Shown one piece after another: positions 1-6,614 of a stretch of 9,489 nt of DNA (position 1 is the stretch's first letter; each line of letters opens with the position of its first letter). Both the position numbers and the translations under genes were made by a program. Below the pieces are notes generated by a model, which saw nothing but the letters and a program-made list of their open reading frames with translations, ran no database searches and had not been told where the DNA came from. The DNA is from Actinobacteria bacterium RBG_16_64_13 (lineage in GTDB: Bacteria > Actinomycetota > Thermoleophilia > RBG-16-64-13): NCBI GenBank assembly GCA_001768675.1, contig MELN01000062.1, positions 14,923 through 24,411 on the forward strand, in the 5' to 3' direction.

Positions 1-258
1 AACTCCCCATTCTTCGACGAGATACGCCGCCGCCAGCCCTTCAACCACAACCTCTTCAGGCCGTGCATGTGGCTGGACAGCCCGGAATGCTCCCAGGCCA
101 TCATGGCCGCTTCCGGAGCTCATCCCACCCATGAGGGCGCCGACATAATGCTGACCGATCTGCGCGACGAGCTGGAGTCCTACTCCGCCGAATCCGGCCG
201 GATACTTGACCCGGCCTGGGAAGAGGCCGTGCGCCACGGCCGCATAAGACAGGTGTAG
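1..258 (+). CDS. C-terminal fragment of a probable radical SAM protein
   Basis: The reading frame is open from the first base and stops at TAG 256-258, so only the last 85 residues are visible and the true start lies outside the window. The fragment opens with SPFFDEIRRRQPFNHNLFRP, continues with CMWLDSPE and then GAHPTHEGAD. From memory this resembles the C-terminal tail of a group of radical SAM proteins in which a PFF-x-x-IR-x-RQP-[FY]-N-x-N segment precedes a cysteine and a PTHEGA motif. The cysteines seen (in RPCMW and PECSQ) could belong to an auxiliary iron-sulfur region, but the CxxxCxxC radical SAM core is not in the window, so the family call is an inference from the tail only. The substrate is unknown. 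The gene converges on the DUF4388 gene with a 4-base gap. An internal ATG at 67 gives a shorter frame, but the same frame codes sensibly upstream of it. Confidence 0.6.
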   Translation, partial: NSPFFDEIRRRQPFNHNLFRPCMWLDSPECSQAIMAASGAHPTHEGADIMLTDLRDELESYSAESGRILDPAWEEAVRHGRIRQV

Positions 259-262
259 CCGA

Positions 263-997
263 CTAGTCCCAGCCGAGCTTGGCGTCGAGAACAACCGGCC
301 TGGGTTCCTGTACCGTTGAGCGCCAGAGCTGGTCGACGTCGGGTGGCTTGCTGGGGCCGTCGTCCTCCAAGGCGCTCATCTTGCGCCAGAGGCAGACGTC
401 CTGCTTGAGGTACTTCGCCTTGATGGCGGCAGAGCAGTCACTTTCGAGTGGGCACGCGTAGCAGACTTCGCTCCCCGCGCCACCCCCGGTCTTGCTCGCG
501 CGCTCTCCCTGCTCGATCCGGCGCTGGGCGTTGATGAGCAGCGAGTGCACGTTACTCCGGATCGCGAGTTGGAAGACCGGCATCTCTTCGGGCTCGTCGT
601 ACCTGAAGACGCCATTCCGCCAATGGGCAAGCTCGAACACCTCATCGAGGATCTGCCGGCGCATGACCTCGCGGACACTGGCCGCACTCGTGAAGCCCTT
701 CTCGACGAGGCGCTGCCCCAGCGGCTTCAGCCTTTTCTGCCCGGCCGTGAGCGCCGCATCCTCCGCCAAGACTTGGGCCAGTTGCTGCTCGCTGAGGCAG
801 CCGGCCTTGAGAAGGCGCGTCCCCAGCAACTCGTCGGTGATCGGCAGAGAGATCCCTTCTACCTGGCCGTCGACGAGATAGATGAACCCGTATTCCTGGG
901 AATCGCGCACCTCGAGCACGCCAGTGGCCGCGTTCTGCGCAAGGAACTGAAGAACGCTCGCCAGGCTGAACCTATGGATCGATCCCTGGAGTTTCAT
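263..997 (-). CDS. DUF4388 (PATAN-type) protein with C-terminal four-cysteine cluster
   Basis: The protein is 244 residues from the ATG at 997. Residues 1-60 match the DUF4388/PATAN pattern: an MKLQGSI-like opening, a SLASVLQFLA helix, TGVLEV, then a beta strand with YLVDGQV. Residues 60-140 continue with helices seen in DUF4388 proteins (LGTRLLKAGCLSEQQL, LGQRLVEKG, then a VFRYDE strand). Such proteins occur in signalling and gliding or motility contexts, often fused to receivers; the biochemical role is not settled. The C-terminal third is unusual: C179, C182, C188 and C202 form C-x2-C-x5-C-x13-C, followed by a charged proline-rich tail. This could bind zinc or an iron-sulfur cluster, but that is inference. 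There are no signal peptide or membrane segments, so it is probably cytoplasmic. A GTG at 1003 is an alternative start, but AAGGG sits at the right distance for the ATG. It may be co-transcribed with the SPFH gene 114 bases upstream. Confidence 0.8.
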   Translation of the reverse strand: MKLQGSIHRFSLASVLQFLAQNAATGVLEVRDSQEYGFIYLVDGQVEGISLPITDELLGTRLLKAGCLSEQQLAQVLAEDAALTAGQKRLKPLGQRLVEKGFTSAASVREVMRRQILDEVFELAHWRNGVFRYDEPEEMPVFQLAIRSNVHSLLINAQRRIEQGERASKTGGGAGSEVCYACPLESDCSAAIKAKYLKQDVCLWRKMSALEDDGPSKPPDVDQLWRSTVQEPRPVVLDAKLGWD

Positions 998-1002
998 CGC
1001 CA

Positions 1003-1007
1003 CCCTT
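1003..1007 (-). promoter_or_regulatory. Shine-Dalgarno choosing the DUF4388 start
   Basis: On the minus strand AAGGG ends 5 bases before the ATG at 997. It overlaps the alternative GTG start at 1003, which favours the ATG. Confidence 0.5.
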
Positions 1008-1111
1008 GGCCGGGTTCCATCGTCCTGTCGGTGTATCGGCAGTATGCAGGGAATAACTTAGGCCGTGGCGTTGTTCCTCAGGCGGGGACCACCAGATTCC
1101 TGGGCCGTGCC

Positions 1112-2014
1112 CTACTTCCTCACCGGGGTGGTGTTCACGACGGGCGTGGGCGCCACAGGCGCGACGCCCGCCATCTCCCCGATGACGTTGATCAGCTGGG
1201 CGTTGCCGGGGACGATGACCTTGGCGTTCTGGGAGAGGGCTCTTTCCACCGCCTCCAGCTTCCGTAGCACCTGGGCGTTGCCGACGAAGTACTTCTCGGC
1301 TGCTTCGTTCACCAGCTGGATCGCTTGGGCCCGCCCCTCGGCCTCCAGGATCCGGGCCTGCTTGGTGCCCTCGGCCTTCTTGATCTCGGCGCGGCGCTGA
1401 CCATCGGCCTGGGTCTCGGTCGCCGTTGCGAAGTCGACAGCGGCCACCTTCTCGTTCTCCGCCTTGACGACTTTGTTCATCGTCTCCTGCACGTCTTCGG
1501 GCGGGTCGATCTCCTTGAGCTCCGTGCGCAGGATCTCGATGCCCCAACTCGCCGTCTCCGTGAGAAGGGTGCTGCGCAATTCGGAGTTGATCTTGCCGCG
1601 CTCGCTGTTGGCCGATTTCAGCGTGAGCGTGCCGATGATGTTGCGGAGCGTGGTGCGGGCCAGGTTGACTATCTGATTCTCGTAGTTGGTGACGTTGTAC
1701 TGGGAAGCCTTGACGCTGTCTTCATCGGCTTTCACCTTGAGATACACCTGGGCGTCCACCTGGGCGTTGAGGTTGTCGTTGGTGATGATCAACTGGGGCT
1801 GGGCTTCGACCAGCATCTCGCGGATATCCACTCGGAACATGCGTTCTACGAGCGGGATGACCAGGTGAAAGCCCGGACCAGCATAGCGGTTGTACTTGCC
1901 GAATCGCTCAACCAAGCCCCGGTGGGTCGGCCTGACGATCCGGATGGCCGCTGCCAGGAGCAGCAAGATCACTACGACGGCCACTACGATCCCGGCAATA
2001 GCTCCATTGGACAT
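1112..2014 (-). CDS. SPFH/Band 7 (stomatin-like, QmcA-type) membrane protein
   Basis: The protein is 300 residues, the usual length for bacterial stomatins. Residues 5-26 form one strongly hydrophobic N-terminal membrane anchor. RPTHRGLVERFGKY (28-41) and GPGFHLVIPLVERM (46-59) are the classic opening of the SPFH domain, which runs to about residue 180 and includes the IDPPEDV motif (169-175). Residues 178-245 are a charged, alanine-rich coiled coil (KAENEK, KKAEGTKQA, ILEAEGRAQAI) typical of stomatin oligomerisation. The tail is proline- and valine-rich. Such proteins form membrane-attached ring or scaffold assemblies and influence proteases and membrane microdomains; no enzymatic activity is expected. 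The start is ATG with AGGG about 7 bases upstream. An NfeD gene, the common partner, is not adjacent: the neighbours are the DUF4388 gene downstream and the divergent kinase upstream. There is no HflK/HflC pair, so FtsH regulation is not implied. Confidence 0.93.
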   Translation of the reverse strand: MSNGAIAGIVVAVVVILLLLAAAIRIVRPTHRGLVERFGKYNRYAGPGFHLVIPLVERMFRVDIREMLVEAQPQLIITNDNLNAQVDAQVYLKVKADEDSVKASQYNVTNYENQIVNLARTTLRNIIGTLTLKSANSERGKINSELRSTLLTETASWGIEILRTELKEIDPPEDVQETMNKVVKAENEKVAAVDFATATETQADGQRRAEIKKAEGTKQARILEAEGRAQAIQLVNEAAEKYFVGNAQVLRKLEAVERALSQNAKVIVPGNAQLINVIGEMAGVAPVAPTPVVNTTPVRK

Positions 2015-2142
2015 GAGGCCACCCTGCCTTTCGGGGAATCTGTTCAGTCGGGCGTTCTTTCTCTCCCAGCCTACACCGAGACGGTGCTCTGCGTCATAAA
2101 CACAGCCGTGTGCCGCGCGGCTACGGCCTTGGCTCTTGCGGC

Positions 2143-2171
2143 TTGCAGGGAGCTAGTTCCCGGTCGATAAT
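2143..2171 (+). promoter_or_regulatory. Sigma-70-type promoter for the hybrid kinase
   Basis: TTGCAG (2143-2148) and GATAAT (2166-2171) are separated by exactly 17 bases. They match the consensus -35 at 4 of 6 positions and the -10 at 5 of 6. The start of transcription would be near 2178, giving a leader of about 30 bases before the ATG at 2211. An imperfect 14-base palindrome, GGGAGCTAGTTCCC (2148-2161), fills most of the spacer and could be an operator. Identified by eye only. Confidence 0.5.
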
Positions 2172-2210
2172 CCCAGTATGACCGTCACTTTGCAAACGCA
2201 AGCATAGACG

Positions 2211-4832
2211 ATGAGCCTCGATCAGCTTTTCGACGGCTGGTCTGCCGCTGTGGCGCCGTACGCGCTGGGGCTGGTGGCGGCCGCACTGCTCTGTGCGTCC
2301 CTGGCCGCCATGGGTTGGCGGCGGCGCACGAAGCCGGGCGGACTTCAGTTTGGTGCGATGATGACCGCGGCTACGATTTGGGCGTTCCTTTATGCTCTTG
2401 AGTTGACCGCGCCCAGCCTGGCTGGGAAGGTCGTGTGGGCAAAGGGCGAGTATCTCGGTATCGTGGCGCTACCTCTCACGTGGTTCCTATTCGCGCGCAG
2501 TCACACTGGAGGCCCAAGAAGGTGGGGCCGCTGGCCTATGGTCTTGGTCGGTCTCATTCCAGCCGTCACGGTCGTGCTTGCTGCCACCAACGAGTTCCAT
2601 GGCTTGTTATGGAGCGAGGGCTCGCTCAGCTCCTCAGGATCATTCCCCGCTCTGGCCTTGGAGTACGGGCCCTGGTTCTGGGTTCACATGGTCTACTCCT
2701 ACGCACTGCTCGCTCTGGGTAGTTTCCTACTACTTCGAGCGGTATATCGTTATCCCCAGATCTATCGCCAGCAGGCGGTGATGTTGATGATCGCAACGCT
2801 TGCACCGTGGGTGGGGAACATACTATTCCTCTCTGGCGTGGTGCCTGCGGGGAACATCGACCTCACTCCCTTCGCCTTCACCATCACGGGAGTCGCCCTC
2901 GCCCTGAGCATGTCGCGGTTTCGCCTGTTCAGCCTGCTGCCGGCTCTGCTTCCGACGGCCCGGAATCGGGTTCTGCAGACGATGAGAGACGGCGTTCTGG
3001 TACTGGATGTCGACGGGCGAGTTGCGAGCGTCAACCCCGCCGCCAGCAGCATCCTCTGCGAGCAAGCCGCAGATCTCATCGGCAAGGAAGTGTCCGAGAT
3101 CCTGGGCGAGTCTGTGGCCGAGCGGCTCGTGCGCGACCAGGGCTTCGATTCTCAGTTTGAGATTCGTCTTGGGGAGGCTCCATCCGAGAGCAGCTACGAC
3201 GTGGTCTCCTCGCCCCTAGGGCTGGGCGGTGGTATCGGCGTTGGTCGGCTGCTGGTTCTTCGGGATATCACTGCTCGCGCACAGGCCGACGAAGCGTTGC
3301 GGGAGAGCGAAGAGCGCTACAGAGCGTTATTCGAACTTGAATCGGATGCGATCGTGCTCGTGGACAACGAGTCTGGCCAGATTCTGGAGGTCAACGCCGC
3401 GGCGATGGTGCTCTACGGCTACAGCCGGGAGGAATGGCTTTCCATGAATCACACCGATGTGTCCGTAGAACCCGACAAGACACGCCAAGCCGCGGGGGAC
3501 CGTCTGACGCAGATACCTATCAGGCGGCACAAGAAGAAGGATGGCACGGTCTTCCCGGTAGAGATCACGGGCCGGCACTTCGACTGGAAGGGACGTTCGG
3601 TCCGCATCGCGGCCATTCGCGACATCACCGACCGCGTCGAAGCGGAGCAGGCTCTCCGGGAGCGCGACGACAAGCTTCGACAAGCCCAGAAGATGGAAGC
3701 CGTCGGCCAGCTCGCCGGCGGCATCGCTCACGACTTCAACAATCTGCTGACGGCCATCATCGGTTACAGCGACCTGATCCTCGCTTCAAGCGAGCGCGTG
3801 GGTGACTCACTGCGCGCCGACGTGGAAGAGATCAAAGCAGCCGCCGATCGGGCCAGGGCCTTGACCCGCCAGATTCTAGCCTTCTCTCGTCATCAAGCCC
3901 TGCAGCCCGAGGTGGTATCTCTGAACGACCTTGTAACCAGCACCGACCGGTTGCTGTGCCGCACTCTCGGGGAAGACATCGAGTTGGTCACGCTGCTTTG
4001 CCCTGAGTTGGAACTGGTGGAAGTGGACGCGTCTCAATTTGAGCAGGTGCTCATGAATCTGGCCCTCAACTCTCGAGACGCCATGCCTCACGGGGGGAAG
4101 CTAACCATCGAAACGGCCAATGTCGAATTGAGCGACGAGTACTGTGACTCGCACCTGGGGATTACACCAGGCCACTACGTCATGCTGGCGGTCTCCGACA
4201 CCGGAGCGGGCATGGATGAGAAGACAAGGTCGCGCGTCTTTGAGCCGTTCTTCACCACCAAGGAACCGGGAAGGGGGACCGGACTTGGGCTGTCCACTGT
4301 CTACGGCACCGTCAAGCAAAGCGGCGGCAGCGTCTTCGTCTACAGCGAGCCTGGGAAGGGCACGACCTTCAAGATCTACCTACGCCGGGTCGATGGGCCG
4401 ATCAAGAGCCGGCCCACCACGGCGGCCGGGTCGGGACTGACGGGTGGCCAGGAGACGATCCTCGTGGTTGAAGATGAACGCGGGGTCCGACAGCTTGTCG
4501 TGCGGATTCTCAAAGGTCTTGGCTACGACGTGATCGACACCGCGAATGGTGACGATGCTCTGGGAGTCCTGAAAGACCGCAAGTGTTTGGTCGATATGTT
4601 GCTGACCGACGTGGTCTTGCCAGGGACCATGCAGGGTAACGAGCTCGCACAGGCAGTCGGCCTACTGTACCCGCGCTTGCCGGTGCTCTATATGTCGGGG
4701 TACACGCGCGACGCCATCGTCCACGCCGGCCGGCTGGACCAAGGGGTCAACTACCTCGAGAAGCCCTTTACTCCCGATGGCCTAGCCAAGCGAGTGCGCG
4801 AAGTCCTGGACTGCCAAGCCGCTGCCCAGTGA
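2211..4832 (+). CDS. Membrane hybrid sensor histidine kinase (7TM-PAS-PAS-HisKA-HATPase-REC)
   Basis: The protein is 873 residues. About seven hydrophobic helices between residues 14 and 237 resemble the HisKA 7TM N-terminal sensor domain. Two PAS-like domains follow (about 250-355 and 364-480; the second has SEERYRALFE at its start and ends in IRDITDR). The dimerisation and phosphoacceptor helix carries H507 in GGIAHDFNNLL. The ATPase domain has an N box around N616-N620, a G1 box DTGAGM (663-668), an F box FEPFFTTK (677-684) and a G2 box GRGTGLGLSTV (687-697). The C-terminal receiver has acidic residues E754-D755, phosphoacceptor D800 in LLTDVVLP, S829 and K851 in EKPF. All catalytic residues look intact. 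It probably senses a membrane or lipophilic signal and autophosphorylates, but no ligand can be deduced. No separate response regulator or phosphotransfer gene is nearby, so its output partner lies elsewhere. No strong Shine-Dalgarno is visible before the ATG. It is convergent with the sigma gene, 28 bases away. Confidence 0.95.
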   Translation: MSLDQLFDGWSAAVAPYALGLVAAALLCASLAAMGWRRRTKPGGLQFGAMMTAATIWAFLYALELTAPSLAGKVVWAKGEYLGIVALPLTWFLFARSHTGGPRRWGRWPMVLVGLIPAVTVVLAATNEFHGLLWSEGSLSSSGSFPALALEYGPWFWVHMVYSYALLALGSFLLLRAVYRYPQIYRQQAVMLMIATLAPWVGNILFLSGVVPAGNIDLTPFAFTITGVALALSMSRFRLFSLLPALLPTARNRVLQTMRDGVLVLDVDGRVASVNPAASSILCEQAADLIGKEVSEILGESVAERLVRDQGFDSQFEIRLGEAPSESSYDVVSSPLGLGGGIGVGRLLVLRDITARAQADEALRESEERYRALFELESDAIVLVDNESGQILEVNAAAMVLYGYSREEWLSMNHTDVSVEPDKTRQAAGDRLTQIPIRRHKKKDGTVFPVEITGRHFDWKGRSVRIAAIRDITDRVEAEQALRERDDKLRQAQKMEAVGQLAGGIAHDFNNLLTAIIGYSDLILASSERVGDSLRADVEEIKAAADRARALTRQILAFSRHQALQPEVVSLNDLVTSTDRLLCRTLGEDIELVTLLCPELELVEVDASQFEQVLMNLALNSRDAMPHGGKLTIETANVELSDEYCDSHLGITPGHYVMLAVSDTGAGMDEKTRSRVFEPFFTTKEPGRGTGLGLSTVYGTVKQSGGSVFVYSEPGKGTTFKIYLRRVDGPIKSRPTTAAGSGLTGGQETILVVEDERGVRQLVVRILKGLGYDVIDTANGDDALGVLKDRKCLVDMLLTDVVLPGTMQGNELAQAVGLLYPRLPVLYMSGYTRDAIVHAGRLDQGVNYLEKPFTPDGLAKRVREVLDCQAAAQ

Positions 4833-4860
4833 TCGCTCCGCCGAGCAAGATGCCGGCCCC

Positions 4861-5943
4861 TTAGGCCGACTCCCTCATGGCCTGGATCTCGAGCGCCCCC
4901 TTGATCTTCTCGAGGGCCATGGCTTCGATCTGACGAATGCGCTCGCGGCTGACGTTGAAGCGCGAGCTGACCTCGGCCAGGGTGCGTGGATGCTCGCCCT
5001 TGAAGCCAAAACGGAGCTCTACCACTTTGCGTTCCCGTTCGTCCATGCCCTGGAGGACTTTGGCCAGGTTCTCCTTGACGATGATGGCGGAGACCGCGTC
5101 GGCCGGATCGGGAGTGCTCTGATTCTGGATGAAGTCGCCCAATTCGGCGTCCCCCTCATCGCCGACGGGAGTCTCGAGCGAGGTGGTGCGCTGGGCGATT
5201 CCGCGTATCTGCTGCACTTCATGAGGCTCGATGCCCAATTCCATGGCCAGATCCTCGTCATTGGGCTCCTTGCCGGTCTCCTGGAGCAGCTTCCGCTCGA
5301 TGCGGACCATCTTGTTGATCTTCTCGACCATGTGCACCGGGATGCGGATATTACGGTCCTGGTTGGCGATGGCACGCGTGATCGCCTGCCGTATCCACCA
5401 GGTGGCGTACGTGGAGAACTTGAAGCCCTTGCGGTAGTCGAATTTCTCCGTCGCGCGGATGAGACCGGTGTTGCCCTCCTGGATGAGGTCGAGGAAATCC
5501 ATGTCCTGCGTGTAGTAGTTCTTGGCGATAGAGATGACCAGGCGCAGGTTGGACCGGATCAAGCGATCCTTGGCCCGCTTGTCGCCCATCTCGACGCGCT
5601 TGGCGAGCTGGATCTCTTCGTCCTTGGTAAGGAGAGGGGTCATCCCGGCTTCTTTCAAGTACAGTCGAAGAGGGTCCTGAGTCACCGTCTGTATCGACAG
5701 GTCGAGAGTGGGCTCGATGGTATCGAAAACACCTTGCGTGACCGGGCTTTGCTCGTAGATCTCGATGGACTGATCGAAGAGTTGTGAGTACAGGTCTTCG
5801 ATCTCTTCCACAGTCATGTCGTACTCTTCCACCAGTGCCATGATCTCTTCGCTGGTGACGTAGCTCCGCTCCTGACCGAGTTGCAGGAGATCATGGACGT
5901 CCTCGATGGGGCGAACGTCCTGTTGGAGGTCGACTATGGTCAT
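4861..5943 (-). CDS. rpoD: Primary RNA polymerase sigma factor, RpoD/SigA type
   Basis: The protein is 360 residues and directs core RNA polymerase to housekeeping promoters. A short region 1.1-like segment (25-66, YVTSEEIMALVEEYDMTVEE) resembles that of SigA-type primary sigmas. Region 1.2 starts near DPLRLYLKEAG (90-100). Region 2 (121-192) includes NLRLVISIAKNY, DLIQEGNTGLIRA and the melting and -10 motif KFSTYATWWIRQAITR. Region 3 begins at RIPVHMVEKINK (200-211), and the sigma finger region contains LGDFIQ (269-274). Region 4 ends with a helix-turn-helix, TLAEVSSRFNVSRERIRQIE (321-340), which keeps the RERIRQ residues used to read the -35. The usual LRHPSR-like tail is replaced by a KIKGALEIQAM sequence. 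The 1.1-like segment and full domain set favour the primary sigma over an alternative one. The start is ATG 5943, because AAGGAAGGTGA lies just upstream; an in-frame GTG at 5973 reaches to the edge of the terminator hairpin and is unlikely. Confidence 0.95.
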   Translation of the reverse strand: MTIVDLQQDVRPIEDVHDLLQLGQERSYVTSEEIMALVEEYDMTVEEIEDLYSQLFDQSIEIYEQSPVTQGVFDTIEPTLDLSIQTVTQDPLRLYLKEAGMTPLLTKDEEIQLAKRVEMGDKRAKDRLIRSNLRLVISIAKNYYTQDMDFLDLIQEGNTGLIRATEKFDYRKGFKFSTYATWWIRQAITRAIANQDRNIRIPVHMVEKINKMVRIERKLLQETGKEPNDEDLAMELGIEPHEVQQIRGIAQRTTSLETPVGDEGDAELGDFIQNQSTPDPADAVSAIIVKENLAKVLQGMDERERKVVELRFGFKGEHPRTLAEVSSRFNVSRERIRQIEAMALEKIKGALEIQAMRESA

Positions 5944-5944
5944 T

Positions 5945-5955
5945 TCACCTTCCTT
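5945..5955 (-). promoter_or_regulatory. Strong Shine-Dalgarno fixing the sigma start
   Basis: Reading the minus strand, AAGGAAGGTGA ends one base before the ATG at 5943. The first AAGGA is about 7 bases from the start codon, an ideal spacing, so initiation at 5943 is preferred to the GTG at 5973. Confidence 0.7.
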
Positions 5956-5974
5956 GGGCGGGTCCAGGCACACA

Positions 5975-6002
5975 GAAACGCCGGCCCGAAGGCCGGCGTT
6001 TC
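5975..6002 (-). terminator. UUCG hairpin between the RRM gene and the sigma gene
   Basis: A perfect 12-bp inverted repeat, GAAACGCCGGCC and its complement, encloses 4 bases. Read on the minus strand the loop is cUUCGg, an exceptionally stable tetraloop, which marks the minus strand as the transcribed one. The stem ends in AAA/TTT, giving a short U tract followed by CUGUGUG. It begins 24 bases after the RRM stop codon and ends 31 bases before the sigma ATG. It is probably an intrinsic terminator or attenuator; the short U tract leaves termination efficiency uncertain. Confidence 0.75.
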
Positions 6003-6026
6003 GTAAGTGCGCTTGCGACGCGACTC

Positions 6027-6362
6027 TTACCAGCGGTTTCCACCGCTGTAGTTGTCGCCGCCACCGCCGAAGCCGCCGCCGTAGCCGCCGCCCGAACGAG
6101 GCGCCCGGGGCACCAGTTCCTTGGCCACGTCCACCTTGAGGGCACGGCCGTCCATCTGCGTCCCGTCGAGGGCGCCTTTGGCCTTCTGAGCTTCGTCGGC
6201 CGATCCCATCTCCACGAAACCGAAGCCTTTGGGGCGCCCGGAATCGCGGTCGGTGATGAGGTTGACCGAGGCTACTTCGCCGTGAGCTTCGAAAGCAGTT
6301 CTAATGCTCGCCTCGGAAGTGTCATAGCTCAGGTTGCCCACGTACAGTTTTGCTGAATTCAC
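6027..6362 (-). CDS. Short RRM RNA-binding protein with glycine-rich tail (copy 1)
   Basis: The protein is 111 residues from the GTG at 6362. One RRM domain fills residues 4-80: RNP2 is LYVGNL (6-11) and RNP1 is KGFGFVEM (45-52), with the aromatic residues needed for stacking on single-stranded RNA. Residues 88-111 form a Gly/Tyr/Phe-rich tail ending in Trp. Such single-RRM, glycine-tailed proteins are known in cyanobacteria and other bacteria, where some are cold-induced; they bind RNA as chaperones or in mRNA localisation. The GTG is chosen because GGAGG lies 5 bases upstream and the resulting N-terminus MNSAKLYVGNL aligns residue for residue with MSTARLYVGNL of the second copy. An in-frame ATG at 6374 has no Shine-Dalgarno. 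The sigma gene lies 83 bases downstream on the same strand. Over the first 80 residues a hand alignment gives 48 identities with copy 2. Confidence 0.92.
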   Translation of the reverse strand: MNSAKLYVGNLSYDTSEASIRTAFEAHGEVASVNLITDRDSGRPKGFGFVEMGSADEAQKAKGALDGTQMDGRALKVDVAKELVPRAPRSGGGYGGGFGGGGDNYSGGNRW

Positions 6363-6367
6363 TAGAT

Positions 6368-6372
6368 CCTCC
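6368..6372 (-). promoter_or_regulatory. Shine-Dalgarno GGAGG deciding the RRM copy 1 start
   Basis: GGAGG on the minus strand is 5 bases before GTG 6362. It overlaps the upstream in-frame ATG at 6374, so that ATG is unlikely to be the main start. Confidence 0.7.
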
Positions 6373-6483
6373 ATGAACGGAGTTATATTGCGACACGCGC
6401 AAGGGAAAGACTGGAGACAGGGCGGGGAGGTTGAGAGGCTCGGCGCAACGCCTAAAGAAGATTCCTAACGAATGCTTGAAAGT

Positions 6484-6492
6484 AGTATAGCA
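6484..6492 (-). promoter_or_regulatory. Extended -10 promoter for RRM copy 1 (and possibly sigma)
   Basis: TGCTATACT on the minus strand matches the extended -10 form TGnTATAAT with one mismatch. No good -35 is present at 16-18 bases, as is tolerated with extended -10 promoters. Transcription would start near 6477, leaving a pyrimidine-rich leader of about 115 bases. No other clear promoter was seen before the sigma gene, so this one may serve both. Confidence 0.45.
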
Positions 6493-6537
6493 CAGCGGGA
6501 ACCAGCGAATGGTATCGCACCTGAAAGCGTCCAGACC

Positions 6538-6564
6538 TTGCCCCAGGGCCGATTTCGATATGAT
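6538..6564 (+). promoter_or_regulatory. Possible promoter for RRM copy 2
   Basis: TTGCCC (6538-6543) and TATGAT (6559-6564) resemble -35 and -10 elements. The spacer is only 15 bases, shorter than ideal, so the -10 alone is the stronger evidence. The leader would be about 44 bases. Confidence 0.35.
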
Positions 6565-6614
6565 GGAGAGGCACCTGATGTATGTGTCCTCTTCCTTAGT
6601 CAGCGGGGGGTCTG

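Noticed and set aside
1097..1111. GGGC/GCCC hairpin after the SPFH stop as a terminator
   Set aside because: The stem is only 4 bp and no U tract follows, so it does not support a break between the SPFH and DUF4388 genes.
1112..2014. SPFH gene as HflK or HflC
   Set aside because: There is one gene and not a pair, no FtsH context, and the length and motifs fit the stomatin/QmcA type.
1325..2170. Long plus-strand frame opposite the SPFH gene (also those at 545-1267 and 4990-5787)
   Set aside because: They are antisense to clear genes in GC-rich DNA, have no recognisable domains and no convincing ribosome sites; they are codon-bias shadows.
5944..5973. Longer sigma factor starting at GTG 5973
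   Set aside because: It would start at the base of the terminator hairpin, has no Shine-Dalgarno, and a strong one precedes ATG 5943.
6363..6374. RRM copy 1 starting at ATG 6374
   Set aside because: The ATG overlaps the GGAGG that serves GTG 6362, has no ribosome site of its own, and the GTG start makes the N-terminus match copy 2.
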